Source: Bacteroidaceae bacterium
Lineage (GTDB): Bacteria > Bacteroidota > Bacteroidia > Bacteroidales > Bacteroidaceae
DNA: 47,922 nt
Direction of reading: 5' to 3'
Assembly: GCA_016292545.1 (NCBI GenBank)
Contig: JAEDIG010000005.1
Coordinates: forward strand, 1 to 47,922
Positions 10,726-17,776 of the stretch are shown here, piece after piece. The position numbers and the translations under genes are program-made. Each line of letters starts with the position of its first letter. The first letter of the stretch is position 1. The notes below the pieces were generated by a model. The model was not told the origin of the DNA, searched no databases, and saw only the letters and a program-made list of their open reading frames with translations.

Positions 10726-10756
10726 CAAAGTTACAAAATAATTATGAGAATCCAAA
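10726..10756 (-). promoter_or_regulatory. putative xerD promoter
   Basis: On the minus strand TTTG (10756-10753), 19 bases, then TAACTTTG (10733-10726), about 25 bases before the xerD ATG. The -33 box falls inside the first codons of aroQ, so the two promoters overlap back to back. Confidence 0.65.
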
Positions 10757-11178
10757 TTATCAACGGCCCAAACTTGAATTTATTGGGCATCCGCGAACCC
10801 GGAATCTACGGCAAGCGTGCGTGGGAGGACTATCTGAAGGACCTGCGCACACGCTATCCCCGCGTGCGCATCGACTATTTCCAGAGCAATCTGGAGGGTG
10901 AGATAATCAACAAGATACAGGAGGTGGGATTCGACAGGGACGGCATTGTGCTCAACGCCGGTGCCTACACCCACACCAGTGTGGCCATTCTGGATGCCAT
11001 CAAGAGTGTGAACACGCCCACCGTGGAGGTGCACATCAGCAACGTGCACCAGCGTGAGGAGTTCCGCCACCACAGCATGATCAGCCTGGGCTGCATGGGC
11101 GTAATCTGTGGCTTCGGCCTGGACAGCTACCGTCTGGCCATCGAGGCCATCCTCACCAAGTCGGAGGCCGACGAGTGA
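10744..11178 (+). CDS. aroQ: type II 3-dehydroquinate dehydratase
   Basis: Third step of the shikimate pathway: converts 3-dehydroquinate to 3-dehydroshikimate. From the ATG at 10744 it has 144 residues, the normal size for this dodecameric type II enzyme. Signatures are INGPNLNLLGIREPGIYG, the catalytic Tyr in the IYGKR loop, the Arg-bearing FQSNLEGEIIN loop, LNAGAYTHTSVAILDAI and VEVHISNVHQREEFRHHS with the catalytic His. An in-frame ATG at 10717 is rejected because it overlaps the -7 box. The stop overlaps the next GTG start. A second shikimate gene, aroA, lies 17 kb away. Confidence 0.95.
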   Translation: MRIQIINGPNLNLLGIREPGIYGKRAWEDYLKDLRTRYPRVRIDYFQSNLEGEIINKIQEVGFDRDGIVLNAGAYTHTSVAILDAIKSVNTPTVEVHISNVHQREEFRHHSMISLGCMGVICGFGLDSYRLAIEAILTKSEADE

Positions 11179-11816
11179 ACGACGCTCTGGACGAATACAT
11201 CCTCCGCCACATCGACGAGGAGGGCGGTTACCTGCATGACCTGTGGCGCGACACGCAGCTGCGGCTGGCCTACGGACAGATGGCCAGCGGCCACCTGCAG
11301 GGGCGCATGCTGAAGATGCTGGTGCGCATGATCCGGCCGCGCAGGCTGCTGGAGCTGGGCACGTTCAGCGGCTACAGCGCGCTGAGCATGGCCGAAGGGC
11401 TTGAGGCCGGAGCCGAACTGCACACGGTGGAGGTGTTCGACGAGCTGGAGGACTTCCTGCGCCAGTGGATCGGAGGAAGCCCGTGGGCCGACCGCATCCA
11501 CCTGCACATCGGCGACGCGCTCGACATCGTCCCGCGCATGAATGTGGTGTGGGACATGGTGTTCGTGGATGCCGACAAGCGCCACTATGCCGACTACTAC
11601 CGCATGCTCATGCCCCTCATCCGTCCGGGAGGCTATCTGATTGCCGACAACACGCTGTGGTACGGCCATGTGCTGGAGCAGCACCCCCGCGAGAGCGACC
11701 TGCAGACGCGGGGCATACAGGCCTTCAACGACATGGTGGCCGCCGACCCTCGTGTGGAGAAGGTGATCCTGCCCCTGCGCGACGGCCTGACAATCATCCG
11801 CAAGAAGGACGGCTGA
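11175..11816 (+). CDS. SAM-dependent O-methyltransferase, COMT-like
   Basis: A 213-residue class I methyltransferase of the caffeoyl-CoA O-methyltransferase-like family (methyltransferase 3). Motif I LLELGTFSGYSAL binds S-adenosylmethionine. The acidic motif VFVDADKRHYADYY carries metal and SAM ligands, and RPGGYLIADNTLW is the conserved following strand. The start is GTG at 11175, overlapping the aroQ stop (GTGA), so the pair is translationally coupled. The acceptor substrate cannot be told from sequence; in bacteria these proteins often modify small catechols or remain unassigned. Confidence 0.88.
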   Translation: MNDALDEYILRHIDEEGGYLHDLWRDTQLRLAYGQMASGHLQGRMLKMLVRMIRPRRLLELGTFSGYSALSMAEGLEAGAELHTVEVFDELEDFLRQWIGGSPWADRIHLHIGDALDIVPRMNVVWDMVFVDADKRHYADYYRMLMPLIRPGGYLIADNTLWYGHVLEQHPRESDLQTRGIQAFNDMVAADPRVEKVILPLRDGLTIIRKKDG

Positions 11817-11850
11817 AGATAAGATAAAATGTTATATATATAAGGAATTT

Positions 11851-12186
11851 ATGGAAACGACAAGACAAAACAAGATAGCACGCCTCATACAGAAGGAACT
11901 GAGCGACATCTTCCAGAAGCAGACCAGTGCCATGCGTGGTGTGCTGGTGAGCGTGAGCGCATGCCGCATCAGCCCCGACCTGAGCATCTGCAGGGCCTAT
12001 CTGAGCGTGTTCCCCAGCGGGCGCGCACAGGAGATTGTGAAGAACATCAACGACAACCAGCGCCAGGTGCGCTACGAACTGGGCACACGTGTGGGCAAGC
12101 AGCTGCGCATCATCCCCGAACTGAAGTTCTTCGTGGACGACTCGCTCGACTATGTGGCGCATATCGACGAATTGCTGAAAAAGTGA
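11851..12186 (+). CDS. rbfA: 30S ribosome-binding factor A
   Basis: Small ribosome maturation factor that binds the 30S subunit near helix 44/45 and is needed for late 16S rRNA processing, especially in the cold. The 111 residues start METTRQNKIARLIQKELSDIF, the classic RbfA N-terminus. The KH-like body contains VLVSVSACRISPDLS, CRAYLSVF and VRYELGTRVGKQLRIIPELKFFVDDS. It lies 34 bases after the methyltransferase gene, and its stop overlaps the GTG start of the permease gene. Confidence 0.93.
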   Translation: METTRQNKIARLIQKELSDIFQKQTSAMRGVLVSVSACRISPDLSICRAYLSVFPSGRAQEIVKNINDNQRQVRYELGTRVGKQLRIIPELKFFVDDSLDYVAHIDELLKK

Positions 12187-13409
12187 ACTGGACCCTCTTC
12201 TTTGCCCGCCGTTACCTGTTCAGCCGCAAAAGCCATCATGCCATCAACATCATCTCGGCCATATCGGTGGTAGGGGTGGCCGTGGCCACGGCTGCCATGG
12301 TGTGTACGCTCAGCGTGTTCAATGGCTTCCAGGACCTGGTGGCCGACCTGTTCACGGCTTTCGACCCCCAGCTGCGTGTGTCGATGGCCAGGGGCAAGGT
12401 GGCCGACATCTCCGACCCCCGGCTGCTGCAGGTGAAGCAGATGCCCCAGGTGGCCGTGTTCACGCCCGTGGTGGAGGACCAGGCACTGGTGGTGCGCGGC
12501 GGACGCCAGACGGTGGTCACCATCAAGGGGGTGGACGACAACTACATGCAGCAGGCGGGCCTGGACAAGCTGCTCTATGGCGACGGCTCCTTTGTGCTGC
12601 ATGCCGATGTGCTGGAGTATGGCGTGCTGGGCATCCAGCTGGCCAACCAGCTGGGCCTGGGCACCTCGTTTGCCGACCCGCTGCAGGTGTATGCGCCCCG
12701 CAAGGGCGAGCGCGTGAACATGGCCAATCCGCTGTCCTCCTTCAACCACGACGAGCTGCAGAGCCCGGGTGTGGCGTTTATGGTGAGGCAGTCGAAATAC
12801 GATGCCAACTACATCATCACCAGCATCGGCTTCGCCCAGCGGCTTTTCGACCGCCCGGGAAAGCTGACGGCCGTGGAACTGCGCCTCAAGGGCGGCACCG
12901 ACATCCAGGAGGCCAAACGGCAGGTCCAGCAGGTGCTGGGGCCCGACTTCCTGGTGCAGGACCGCTATGAGCAGCAGGAGGATGTGTTCCGCATCATGCT
13001 GGTGGAGAAGTTCATCTCCTATCTGTTCCTCACCTTCATCCTGCTGGTGGCCTGCTTCAACATCGTGGGCTCGCTGTCCATGCTGATGATCGACAAGAAG
13101 GCCGATGTGGTTACGCTTCGCAGCATGGGGGCCGACAAGGGCCGGATAAGCAGCATCTTCATGCACGAGGGGCGGCTCATCAGCCTGGTGGGAGCCGTGG
13201 CGGGCATTCTTGTGGGCGTGCTGCTATGCTGGCTCCAGCAGACCTTCGGCTTCGTGTCGATGGGCAGCAGTGCTGGATCCTTCATCGTGGAGGCCTATCC
13301 TGTGAGCGTGCATGCGATTGACATCCTGCTGGTGTTTGTCACCGTGGTGGTGGTGGGGTGGCTCACGGTCTTCTTCCCCGTCCGCTATCTGCAGAACCGC
13401 CTGCTCTAG
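12183..13409 (+). CDS. LolC/LolE-type ABC transporter permease
   Basis: A 408-residue FtsX/MacB-fold permease resembling LolC/LolE, which extract outer-membrane lipoproteins from the inner membrane. The N-terminal WTLFFARRYLFSRKSHHAI leads into the first membrane helix (about residues 20-45). A large periplasmic domain follows (about 50-275), then three C-terminal helices (about 280-305, 330-355 and 375-400) with MLMIDKKADVVTLRSMGA, the typical coupling segment. A GTG at 12183, overlapping the rbfA stop, is the best start; earlier in-frame codons are out-of-frame shadow of rbfA. No ATPase partner is encoded next to it. Confidence 0.87.
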   Translation: MNWTLFFARRYLFSRKSHHAINIISAISVVGVAVATAAMVCTLSVFNGFQDLVADLFTAFDPQLRVSMARGKVADISDPRLLQVKQMPQVAVFTPVVEDQALVVRGGRQTVVTIKGVDDNYMQQAGLDKLLYGDGSFVLHADVLEYGVLGIQLANQLGLGTSFADPLQVYAPRKGERVNMANPLSSFNHDELQSPGVAFMVRQSKYDANYIITSIGFAQRLFDRPGKLTAVELRLKGGTDIQEAKRQVQQVLGPDFLVQDRYEQQEDVFRIMLVEKFISYLFLTFILLVACFNIVGSLSMLMIDKKADVVTLRSMGADKGRISSIFMHEGRLISLVGAVAGILVGVLLCWLQQTFGFVSMGSSAGSFIVEAYPVSVHAIDILLVFVTVVVVGWLTVFFPVRYLQNRLL

Positions 13410-13440
13410 GCGGAATGGCGTTCAAAACATACATACAGTC

Positions 13441-13968
13441 ATGACACGAGAAGAAACAGTCCTGAACTATCTGAGGGAGCATCAGATCCCTTTCCAGTGC
13501 TACAACCATCCCGAGGGAAAAACCATCGAGGAGGCCAAGCGCTGGTGGCGCGATGACGGCAGCGTGCACTGCAAGAACCTGTTTTTCCGCAACCACAAGG
13601 GCAACAGGCACTATCTGGTGTGCTTCCATTGCGACCACGATCTGGACATCCACGACCTGGAGCACCGGCTCAAGCAGTCGCTCGTGGCGCAGGGGCTGCC
13701 TTCGTGCGGCAAGCTGTCGTTTGCCTCCCCCGAGCGCATGATGCGCTATCTGGGGCTGGAGCCGGGCAGTGTGTCGCCTTTCGGGCTCATCAACGACACC
13801 GCCCACCACGTCCACCTCTTCCTCGACAGCCGTCTGCAGCAGGCCGATTCCCTCTCCTTCCACCCCAACGACTGCAGGGGCACCGTGGTCATCAGCCGGC
13901 CCGATTTCCAGCGCTATCTGGAATGCGTGGGGAACACCTATGAGTATATTCCGCTCTATGACAACTAG
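13441..13968 (+). CDS. YbaK/ProX-type prolyl-tRNA deacylase
   Basis: A 175-residue editing enzyme that hydrolyses mischarged aminoacyl-tRNA, typically Ala-tRNA(Pro), in trans. It matches the PrdX/ProX branch of the YbaK fold: YNHPEGKTIEEAKRWW near the N-terminus, HCKNLFFRNHKGNRHYLVC with the conserved Lys-Asn, LSFASPERMMRYLGLEPGSVSPFGLIND and the C-terminal HPNDCRGTVVIS. It begins 31 bases after the permease gene and is the last gene before the long repeat-rich intergenic stretch. Confidence 0.9.
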   Translation: MTREETVLNYLREHQIPFQCYNHPEGKTIEEAKRWWRDDGSVHCKNLFFRNHKGNRHYLVCFHCDHDLDIHDLEHRLKQSLVAQGLPSCGKLSFASPERMMRYLGLEPGSVSPFGLINDTAHHVHLFLDSRLQQADSLSFHPNDCRGTVVISRPDFQRYLECVGNTYEYIPLYDN

Positions 13969-13997
13969 ATATGACCTCCCGCAGGGCTGTGTGTGTG

Positions 13998-14067
13998 GAC
14001 GGAGGGTATAGAAAAAAAGGCAGGTAACAAGTTAACAAGTTAACATTTTTTCCGCCTCGCAGGGAAA
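13998..14067 (+). repeat. GTTAAC-type repeat, copy A1
   Basis: Starts GACGGAGGGTATAG, then an A-run, then AACAAGTTAACAAGTTAAC and ATTTTT. It is nearly identical to copy A2 at 14351-14420, 353 bases downstream. Its core is the inverse complement of 14145-14170, so the two could pair as a stem of about 20 bases. Confidence 0.9.
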
Positions 14068-14144
14068 TGGTCTTTTTTTTGTCTGCACGGCAAGGGATTG
14101 GCAATGACATCCCTGTGCGGCTTTTACTGTCTGCCCCCGGAAAT

Positions 14145-14213
14145 GTTAACTTGTTAACTTGTTGCCCGCTTGATTTTTGAAGTCCATGCCCGGAAATGTT
14201 AACTTGTTACCCG
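14145..14213 (-). repeat. inverted GTTAAC-type repeats, copies B1 and B2
   Basis: B1 (14145-14170) reads GTTAACTTGTTAACTTGTT then GCCCGCT. B2 (14195-14213) is a shorter form, GTTAACTTGTTACCCG at its core. Both are in inverse orientation to A1 and A2. Confidence 0.88.
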
Positions 14214-14350
14214 TTGCCTGGAATTGAGCAATCGCGCGCGCGTATATATTAAGTATATATCCTTCCTATAGAATAATAAATAAGAAAAAGACCTATAGGG
14301 GGAAACTGGTATGGGGCTGCCCACGGAGAGAGAGACTGTGTGTGGGGGAG

Positions 14351-14420
14351 GACGGAGGGTATAGAAAAAAAGGGAGGTAACAAGTTAACAAGTTAACATT
14401 TTTGCTGCTTCGCGAGGAAA
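14351..14420 (+). repeat. GTTAAC-type repeat, copy A2
   Basis: Second copy of the 70-base unit, same orientation as A1. Differences are concentrated after the ATTTTT segment. Partner B3 lies about 45 bases downstream in inverse orientation. Confidence 0.9.
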
Positions 14421-14462
14421 CAATTCTTTCCTCCCGACAAAGGCATGAAAGTTCCGCTTCAG

Positions 14463-14491
14463 GATGTTACTTTGTTAACTTGTTACCCGCT
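14463..14491 (-). repeat. inverted GTTAAC-type repeat, copy B3
   Basis: Reads GATGTTACTTTGTTAACTTG then TTACCCGCT, the inverse complement of the core of A2 with a few mismatches. A2/B3 repeats the A1/B1 hairpin layout. Confidence 0.85.
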
Positions 14492-14639
14492 CTTTTCAAC
14501 ACCCTATGACCATCCCGGGGACTGCATTCCCATACCAGTTTCCTTCCCTATGGGTTTTGGGCGGAGCAGAGCTGAGGGTGGTTGCGGGGGCTGGGAAGCC
14601 GGGATTCGGAACAGCGTGTGTCAAGATGCTGAACAACGC

Positions 14640-14670
14640 TTGGCGGGATGGAAAAAAAAACGTAACTTTG
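14640..14670 (+). promoter_or_regulatory. putative promoter of the GH43-like gene
   Basis: TTG at 14640-14642, 20 bases, then TAACTTTG at 14663-14670, ending 25 bases before the ATG at 14696. Confidence 0.65.
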
Positions 14671-14695
14671 CAGCCGTAACCAAATATCTGAAGCA

Positions 14696-16684
14696 ATGAC
14701 AAGGAAACTATTGGCCATGGTCTTCGCGCTGGCCCTGGCCCCGGCCCTGGCCCAGAACCCCTATCTCCCTTTGTGGGAGCATCTTCCCGACGGTGAACCC
14801 CGTGTGTTTGAGGATCCCGACTGCCCTGGCAAAATGCGTGCCTATATCGTTGGCTCGCACGACGTGAAATATACCGAGTATTGCGGCAACGACATCCGCA
14901 TCTGGTCGGCACCGGTGGAGGACCTCACCGACTGGCGCGACGAGGGACCCGTGTTCAGCCATTACGTGAATGGCAAGTGGGACACCATGTATGCTCCCGA
15001 CCTTGTGGAGGTGAAGGACAAGGCCACAGGCAAGAAGACCTATTGGCTCTATCCCCACTCGCGCGGATGGCGCCGTGTGGCGATGGTGTGCAAGGGCGAC
15101 CGCCCCGACGGCCCCTTCACTCCCGTCAACCTCAATGCCGACGGCACGGCCTGTGTGGACGGTTCGCTCATCGACTTCGACCCTTCGGTGTTCGTGGAGA
15201 ACATCACCGACAGGAAGGACCCCGACTATGCCCGCGGTTTCCGTGCATACGTGTTCTATGGCTTCCGCCATTCCACGGCCTACGAGCTCGACCCGGACAA
15301 CATGTACGGCGTGCGCCCCGGCACAGAGATTCACGACTACTTCATCCCTGCCAGTGAGCGTTACGGAGTGGTCCGCGACCCCGAAGGGACACAATATCCG
15401 GCCCTCTGTGAGGGGCAGAACCCCGGCGACTTCAACTTCTTCGAGGCATCCAGCATCCGCCAGGTGGGCAACAAATACGTGATGGTGTTCTCGGGCTATA
15501 GCGGCCCGGAATACGGACAGGGCTCCACCAATTCGGCCTTGCGCTATGCCTATGGCGACTCGCCCCTTGGCCCTTGGCGTTCGGGAGGCGTGCTGGTGGA
15601 TTCGCGCGGCATCGTCCCCAATGAGGACGGCACGCATCTGGTGGGCACGAATGCGGGCCACAACACCCACGGCTCCATCCAGGAAATCAACGGCCAGTGG
15701 TATGTGTTCTACCATCGTCCTCCCCGCGGCTTCGGTTTCGCCCGTCAGGCAATGGTGGCCCCCATCAAGATTGAGTGGGACAAGAAGGCGGTGGCAAAGG
15801 GCGGACAGGTGCGCATCGCTGCATACGACCCCTATGCCAGGAACAACGAATGGACGGCCGAGGCCTCGGACGGCATGAAATACACGGGTGCCGAGGTGAC
15901 GAGCGAGGGATTCAACATCTTCGGGCTGCCTCCCTATGCCTATTATTCGGCCGGAATGGCCTGCTACATGAGCGACCAGCGGTGGCTGCAGGACAACTTC
16001 GACGTGTGGAACAACAGCATGGACCTTGCGGGAGTGACGAACGGCGGAGTGGTGGGCTTCAAGTACTTCGGTTTCGGCGGCCTCGACCGGCACACCAAGG
16101 GCATCAGGCCTTTCGAGGGCACACGGAAGGGCGACAACACCAGGCTGTGCATCTGCATGACACCCAGCGGCAAGGGGGCCTTCCGCCTGCGTGTGATGCT
16201 CGACGGCCCCTATGAAAATGCCGCATGGAGAGGCAGGGAGATAGCCGCCCTGGATGTTCCTGCCGATGCGGCCAGAGAGGCAACGACCTATGAGGTGGCT
16301 GTTCCTGCAGTGGAGGGGCTCACGGGCAAGCATGCCGTTTATCTCGTGGTGGAGGGAGCGGATGGCGGGCCGCTCGTCGACATCCACGGCCTCGGATTCT
16401 CCAAGCCGGGAAAGCCATGCCGGCGCCCCGTAGTGCCCGCAGTCAGCATTTCCGTCGACGGCAAGGCCGTGGCAATGCCCGCCCGCCCCGTGTTCTCCAC
16501 CGGCGACAACGGGCTGATGGACCTCACCCGCTATCAGGTGTATGCTCCGCTCACCGACAGGTCGGTGATCAAGGCAACGGCCAGTGGCGGCGATGTCGGC
16601 ATCAGCATAGGCCAGGTTACCGACGGACGGGCCACCGTGAGGTGCAGCTACAACGGCAAGGAAAAGGTGTATCTTATAAACTAA
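14696..16684 (+). CDS. GH43-like exported glycoside hydrolase with C-terminal sugar-binding-like region
   Basis: Probable arabinofuranosidase/xylosidase-type enzyme of the five-bladed beta-propeller GH43 clan. It has 662 residues with a signal peptide ending near ALAPALAQ. Propeller residues expected for catalysis can be read: base Asp in FEDPDCPGKMRAYIVGSHD, pKa-tuning Asp in TMYAPDLVE and acid Glu in NFFEASSIRQVGNKY. Downstream of about residue 370 are beta-rich regions that look like CBM6-type sugar-binding modules (FKYFGFGGLDR, AFRLRVMLDGPYENAAW), plus a short final strand domain. It has its own promoter and is followed after 42 bases by a HAD phosphatase gene. The exact substrate is not readable. 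Confidence 0.83.
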   Translation: MTRKLLAMVFALALAPALAQNPYLPLWEHLPDGEPRVFEDPDCPGKMRAYIVGSHDVKYTEYCGNDIRIWSAPVEDLTDWRDEGPVFSHYVNGKWDTMYAPDLVEVKDKATGKKTYWLYPHSRGWRRVAMVCKGDRPDGPFTPVNLNADGTACVDGSLIDFDPSVFVENITDRKDPDYARGFRAYVFYGFRHSTAYELDPDNMYGVRPGTEIHDYFIPASERYGVVRDPEGTQYPALCEGQNPGDFNFFEASSIRQVGNKYVMVFSGYSGPEYGQGSTNSALRYAYGDSPLGPWRSGGVLVDSRGIVPNEDGTHLVGTNAGHNTHGSIQEINGQWYVFYHRPPRGFGFARQAMVAPIKIEWDKKAVAKGGQVRIAAYDPYARNNEWTAEASDGMKYTGAEVTSEGFNIFGLPPYAYYSAGMACYMSDQRWLQDNFDVWNNSMDLAGVTNGGVVGFKYFGFGGLDRHTKGIRPFEGTRKGDNTRLCICMTPSGKGAFRLRVMLDGPYENAAWRGREIAALDVPADAAREATTYEVAVPAVEGLTGKHAVYLVVEGADGGPLVDIHGLGFSKPGKPCRRPVVPAVSISVDGKAVAMPARPVFSTGDNGLMDLTRYQVYAPLTDRSVIKATASGGDVGISIGQVTDGRATVRCSYNGKEKVYLIN

Positions 16685-16726
16685 TCAGGCCGGAAGGCTT
16701 ATCTTGGAAAAACAGGTCAGCTATTT

Positions 16727-17344
16727 ATGATAAAGAACATTTTGTTTGACATGGGCGGAGTCATCTTCCTGCAGGACACGGCAGAGGCATTCCGCAGGTT
16801 CCGGGGCGCGGGAGTGGACCCGGAGGTCTATATGGGCGACTATGGCCAGAAGGACTTCTTCCTCGACATTGAGACGGGCAGGATTGATGCCGATGAATTT
16901 TGCCGGAGGATGGCTGCGGTTGCTGGTCGCGACAGTGTGCCATACGAGGAGGCGCAGTATTGCTGGCTGGGGTTCATCAAGGGGGTGGAGCAGGCGCGCC
17001 TCCGCTATCTGGAGGCGTTGCGCGGGACCTACCACCTGTGTCTTCTCACGAACACGAACCCCTTCATCATGGCCCACACCAGGAGCCGCATGTTCTGCGA
17101 GGCAGGGAAACCCATATCCGACTATTTCGACTCCTTGTTCTGCAGCTATGAGATAGGGCGCTACAAGCCCAACCGTGATTTCTTCGCCTACGCATTGCAG
17201 GCCGACGGCATGCAGCCGCACGAATGTGTCTTCCTCGACGACAGCATCAAGAACATACAGGCCGCCGAATCGCTTGGCATCCGCGGGCTCCATGTGGCAT
17301 CGAACGAGGACTGGCGCCCCCGCCTGTCCGGGCTGTTGCAGTAG
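16727..17344 (+). CDS. HAD-superfamily hydrolase, YihX-like
   Basis: A 205-residue haloacid-dehalogenase phosphatase, subfamily IA, close in pattern to YihX (alpha-D-glucose-1-phosphate phosphatase). Motif I is FDMGGVIF; the second Asp is replaced by Gly, which is usual in this branch. Motif II is LLTNTNP, motif III the Lys in GRYKPNRDFF and motif IV FLDDSIKNIQAAESLGI. The helical cap lies between motifs I and II. It may be co-transcribed with the GH43-like gene 42 bases upstream. It converges with the DUF4476 gene on the other strand. Confidence 0.88.
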   Translation: MIKNILFDMGGVIFLQDTAEAFRRFRGAGVDPEVYMGDYGQKDFFLDIETGRIDADEFCRRMAAVAGRDSVPYEEAQYCWLGFIKGVEQARLRYLEALRGTYHLCLLTNTNPFIMAHTRSRMFCEAGKPISDYFDSLFCSYEIGRYKPNRDFFAYALQADGMQPHECVFLDDSIKNIQAAESLGIRGLHVASNEDWRPRLSGLLQ

Positions 17345-17365
17345 CAGTGGCCGCCCCGCGGAGCC

Positions 17366-17764
17366 TTACCCTCCCATAATCCTTGCCGCCTCGTCCTTCT
17401 CGCTGGCGAACGAGAACTTTTCGTATATCAGATAGGCATGACGGGGGTCGATGATGTGTGGTGCCATGTGCCGCAGGGCGGCAAGTCTGTTGTCGCCAAA
17501 GGTGATGGCGCCTATAATCCTGGCACATTGTTCGCAGGTGAAATACACCTCCCCAAGGCAGGCCACCTCAATGAGGTCCACCCTGTTTCCGTCGAAGCTG
17601 GCCTTCTTCACCTTGTCGTATAGGATGGCAAGCTTGTCCTTGCTGAGGCACTCCACCCGCTGCTCTTTTGGCTCATGCCTGCGTCTTTGCCTCTGGGCCG
17701 TGGCCTCGTTTGCTCCCGCCAGCAGGCAGGCGAGCAACGCAATGATAATCAATCTGCTTTTCAT
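17366..17764 (-). CDS. DUF4476-type small exported protein
   Basis: A 132-residue protein with a cleavable signal peptide (MKSRLIIIALLACLLAGANEATAQ). The mature part is one compact domain with KASFDGNRVDLIEVA, FTCEQCARIIGAITFGDNRLAAL and YLIYEKFSFASEKDEA. That pattern matches DUF4476, a Bacteroidetes-specific domain of unknown function. Two cysteines in the TCEQC pair are typical. It follows the DUF1703-type ATPase gene after 12 bases on the same strand. No role can be proposed from sequence. Confidence 0.65.
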   Translation of the reverse strand: MKSRLIIIALLACLLAGANEATAQRQRRRHEPKEQRVECLSKDKLAILYDKVKKASFDGNRVDLIEVACLGEVYFTCEQCARIIGAITFGDNRLAALRHMAPHIIDPRHAYLIYEKFSFASEKDEAARIMGG

Positions 17765-17776
17765 ATTCCTGTGGGG

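Larger units (their letters stand above)
13969..14695. other. 727-base intergenic stretch with repeat field and GH43 promoter
   Basis: No convincing gene. It holds two near-identical units of about 70 bases (13998-14067 and 14351-14420), three inverted partners rich in GTTAACTTGTT, a 17-base alternating pyrimidine-purine run (14233-14249) and the promoter of the GH43-like gene at its right end. An 84-codon open frame at 14445-14699 has atypical composition and runs over repeats and promoter, so it is not called. Confidence 0.8.

Noticed and set aside
13969..14695. Chromosomal replication origin in the repeat field
   Set aside because: No DnaA-box (TTATCCACA-like) cluster and no origin-linked genes; the repeats are GTTAAC-based.
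14445..14699. 84-residue open frame before the GH43-like gene
   Set aside because: It runs over repeat B3 and the GH43 promoter and has no recognisable pattern.
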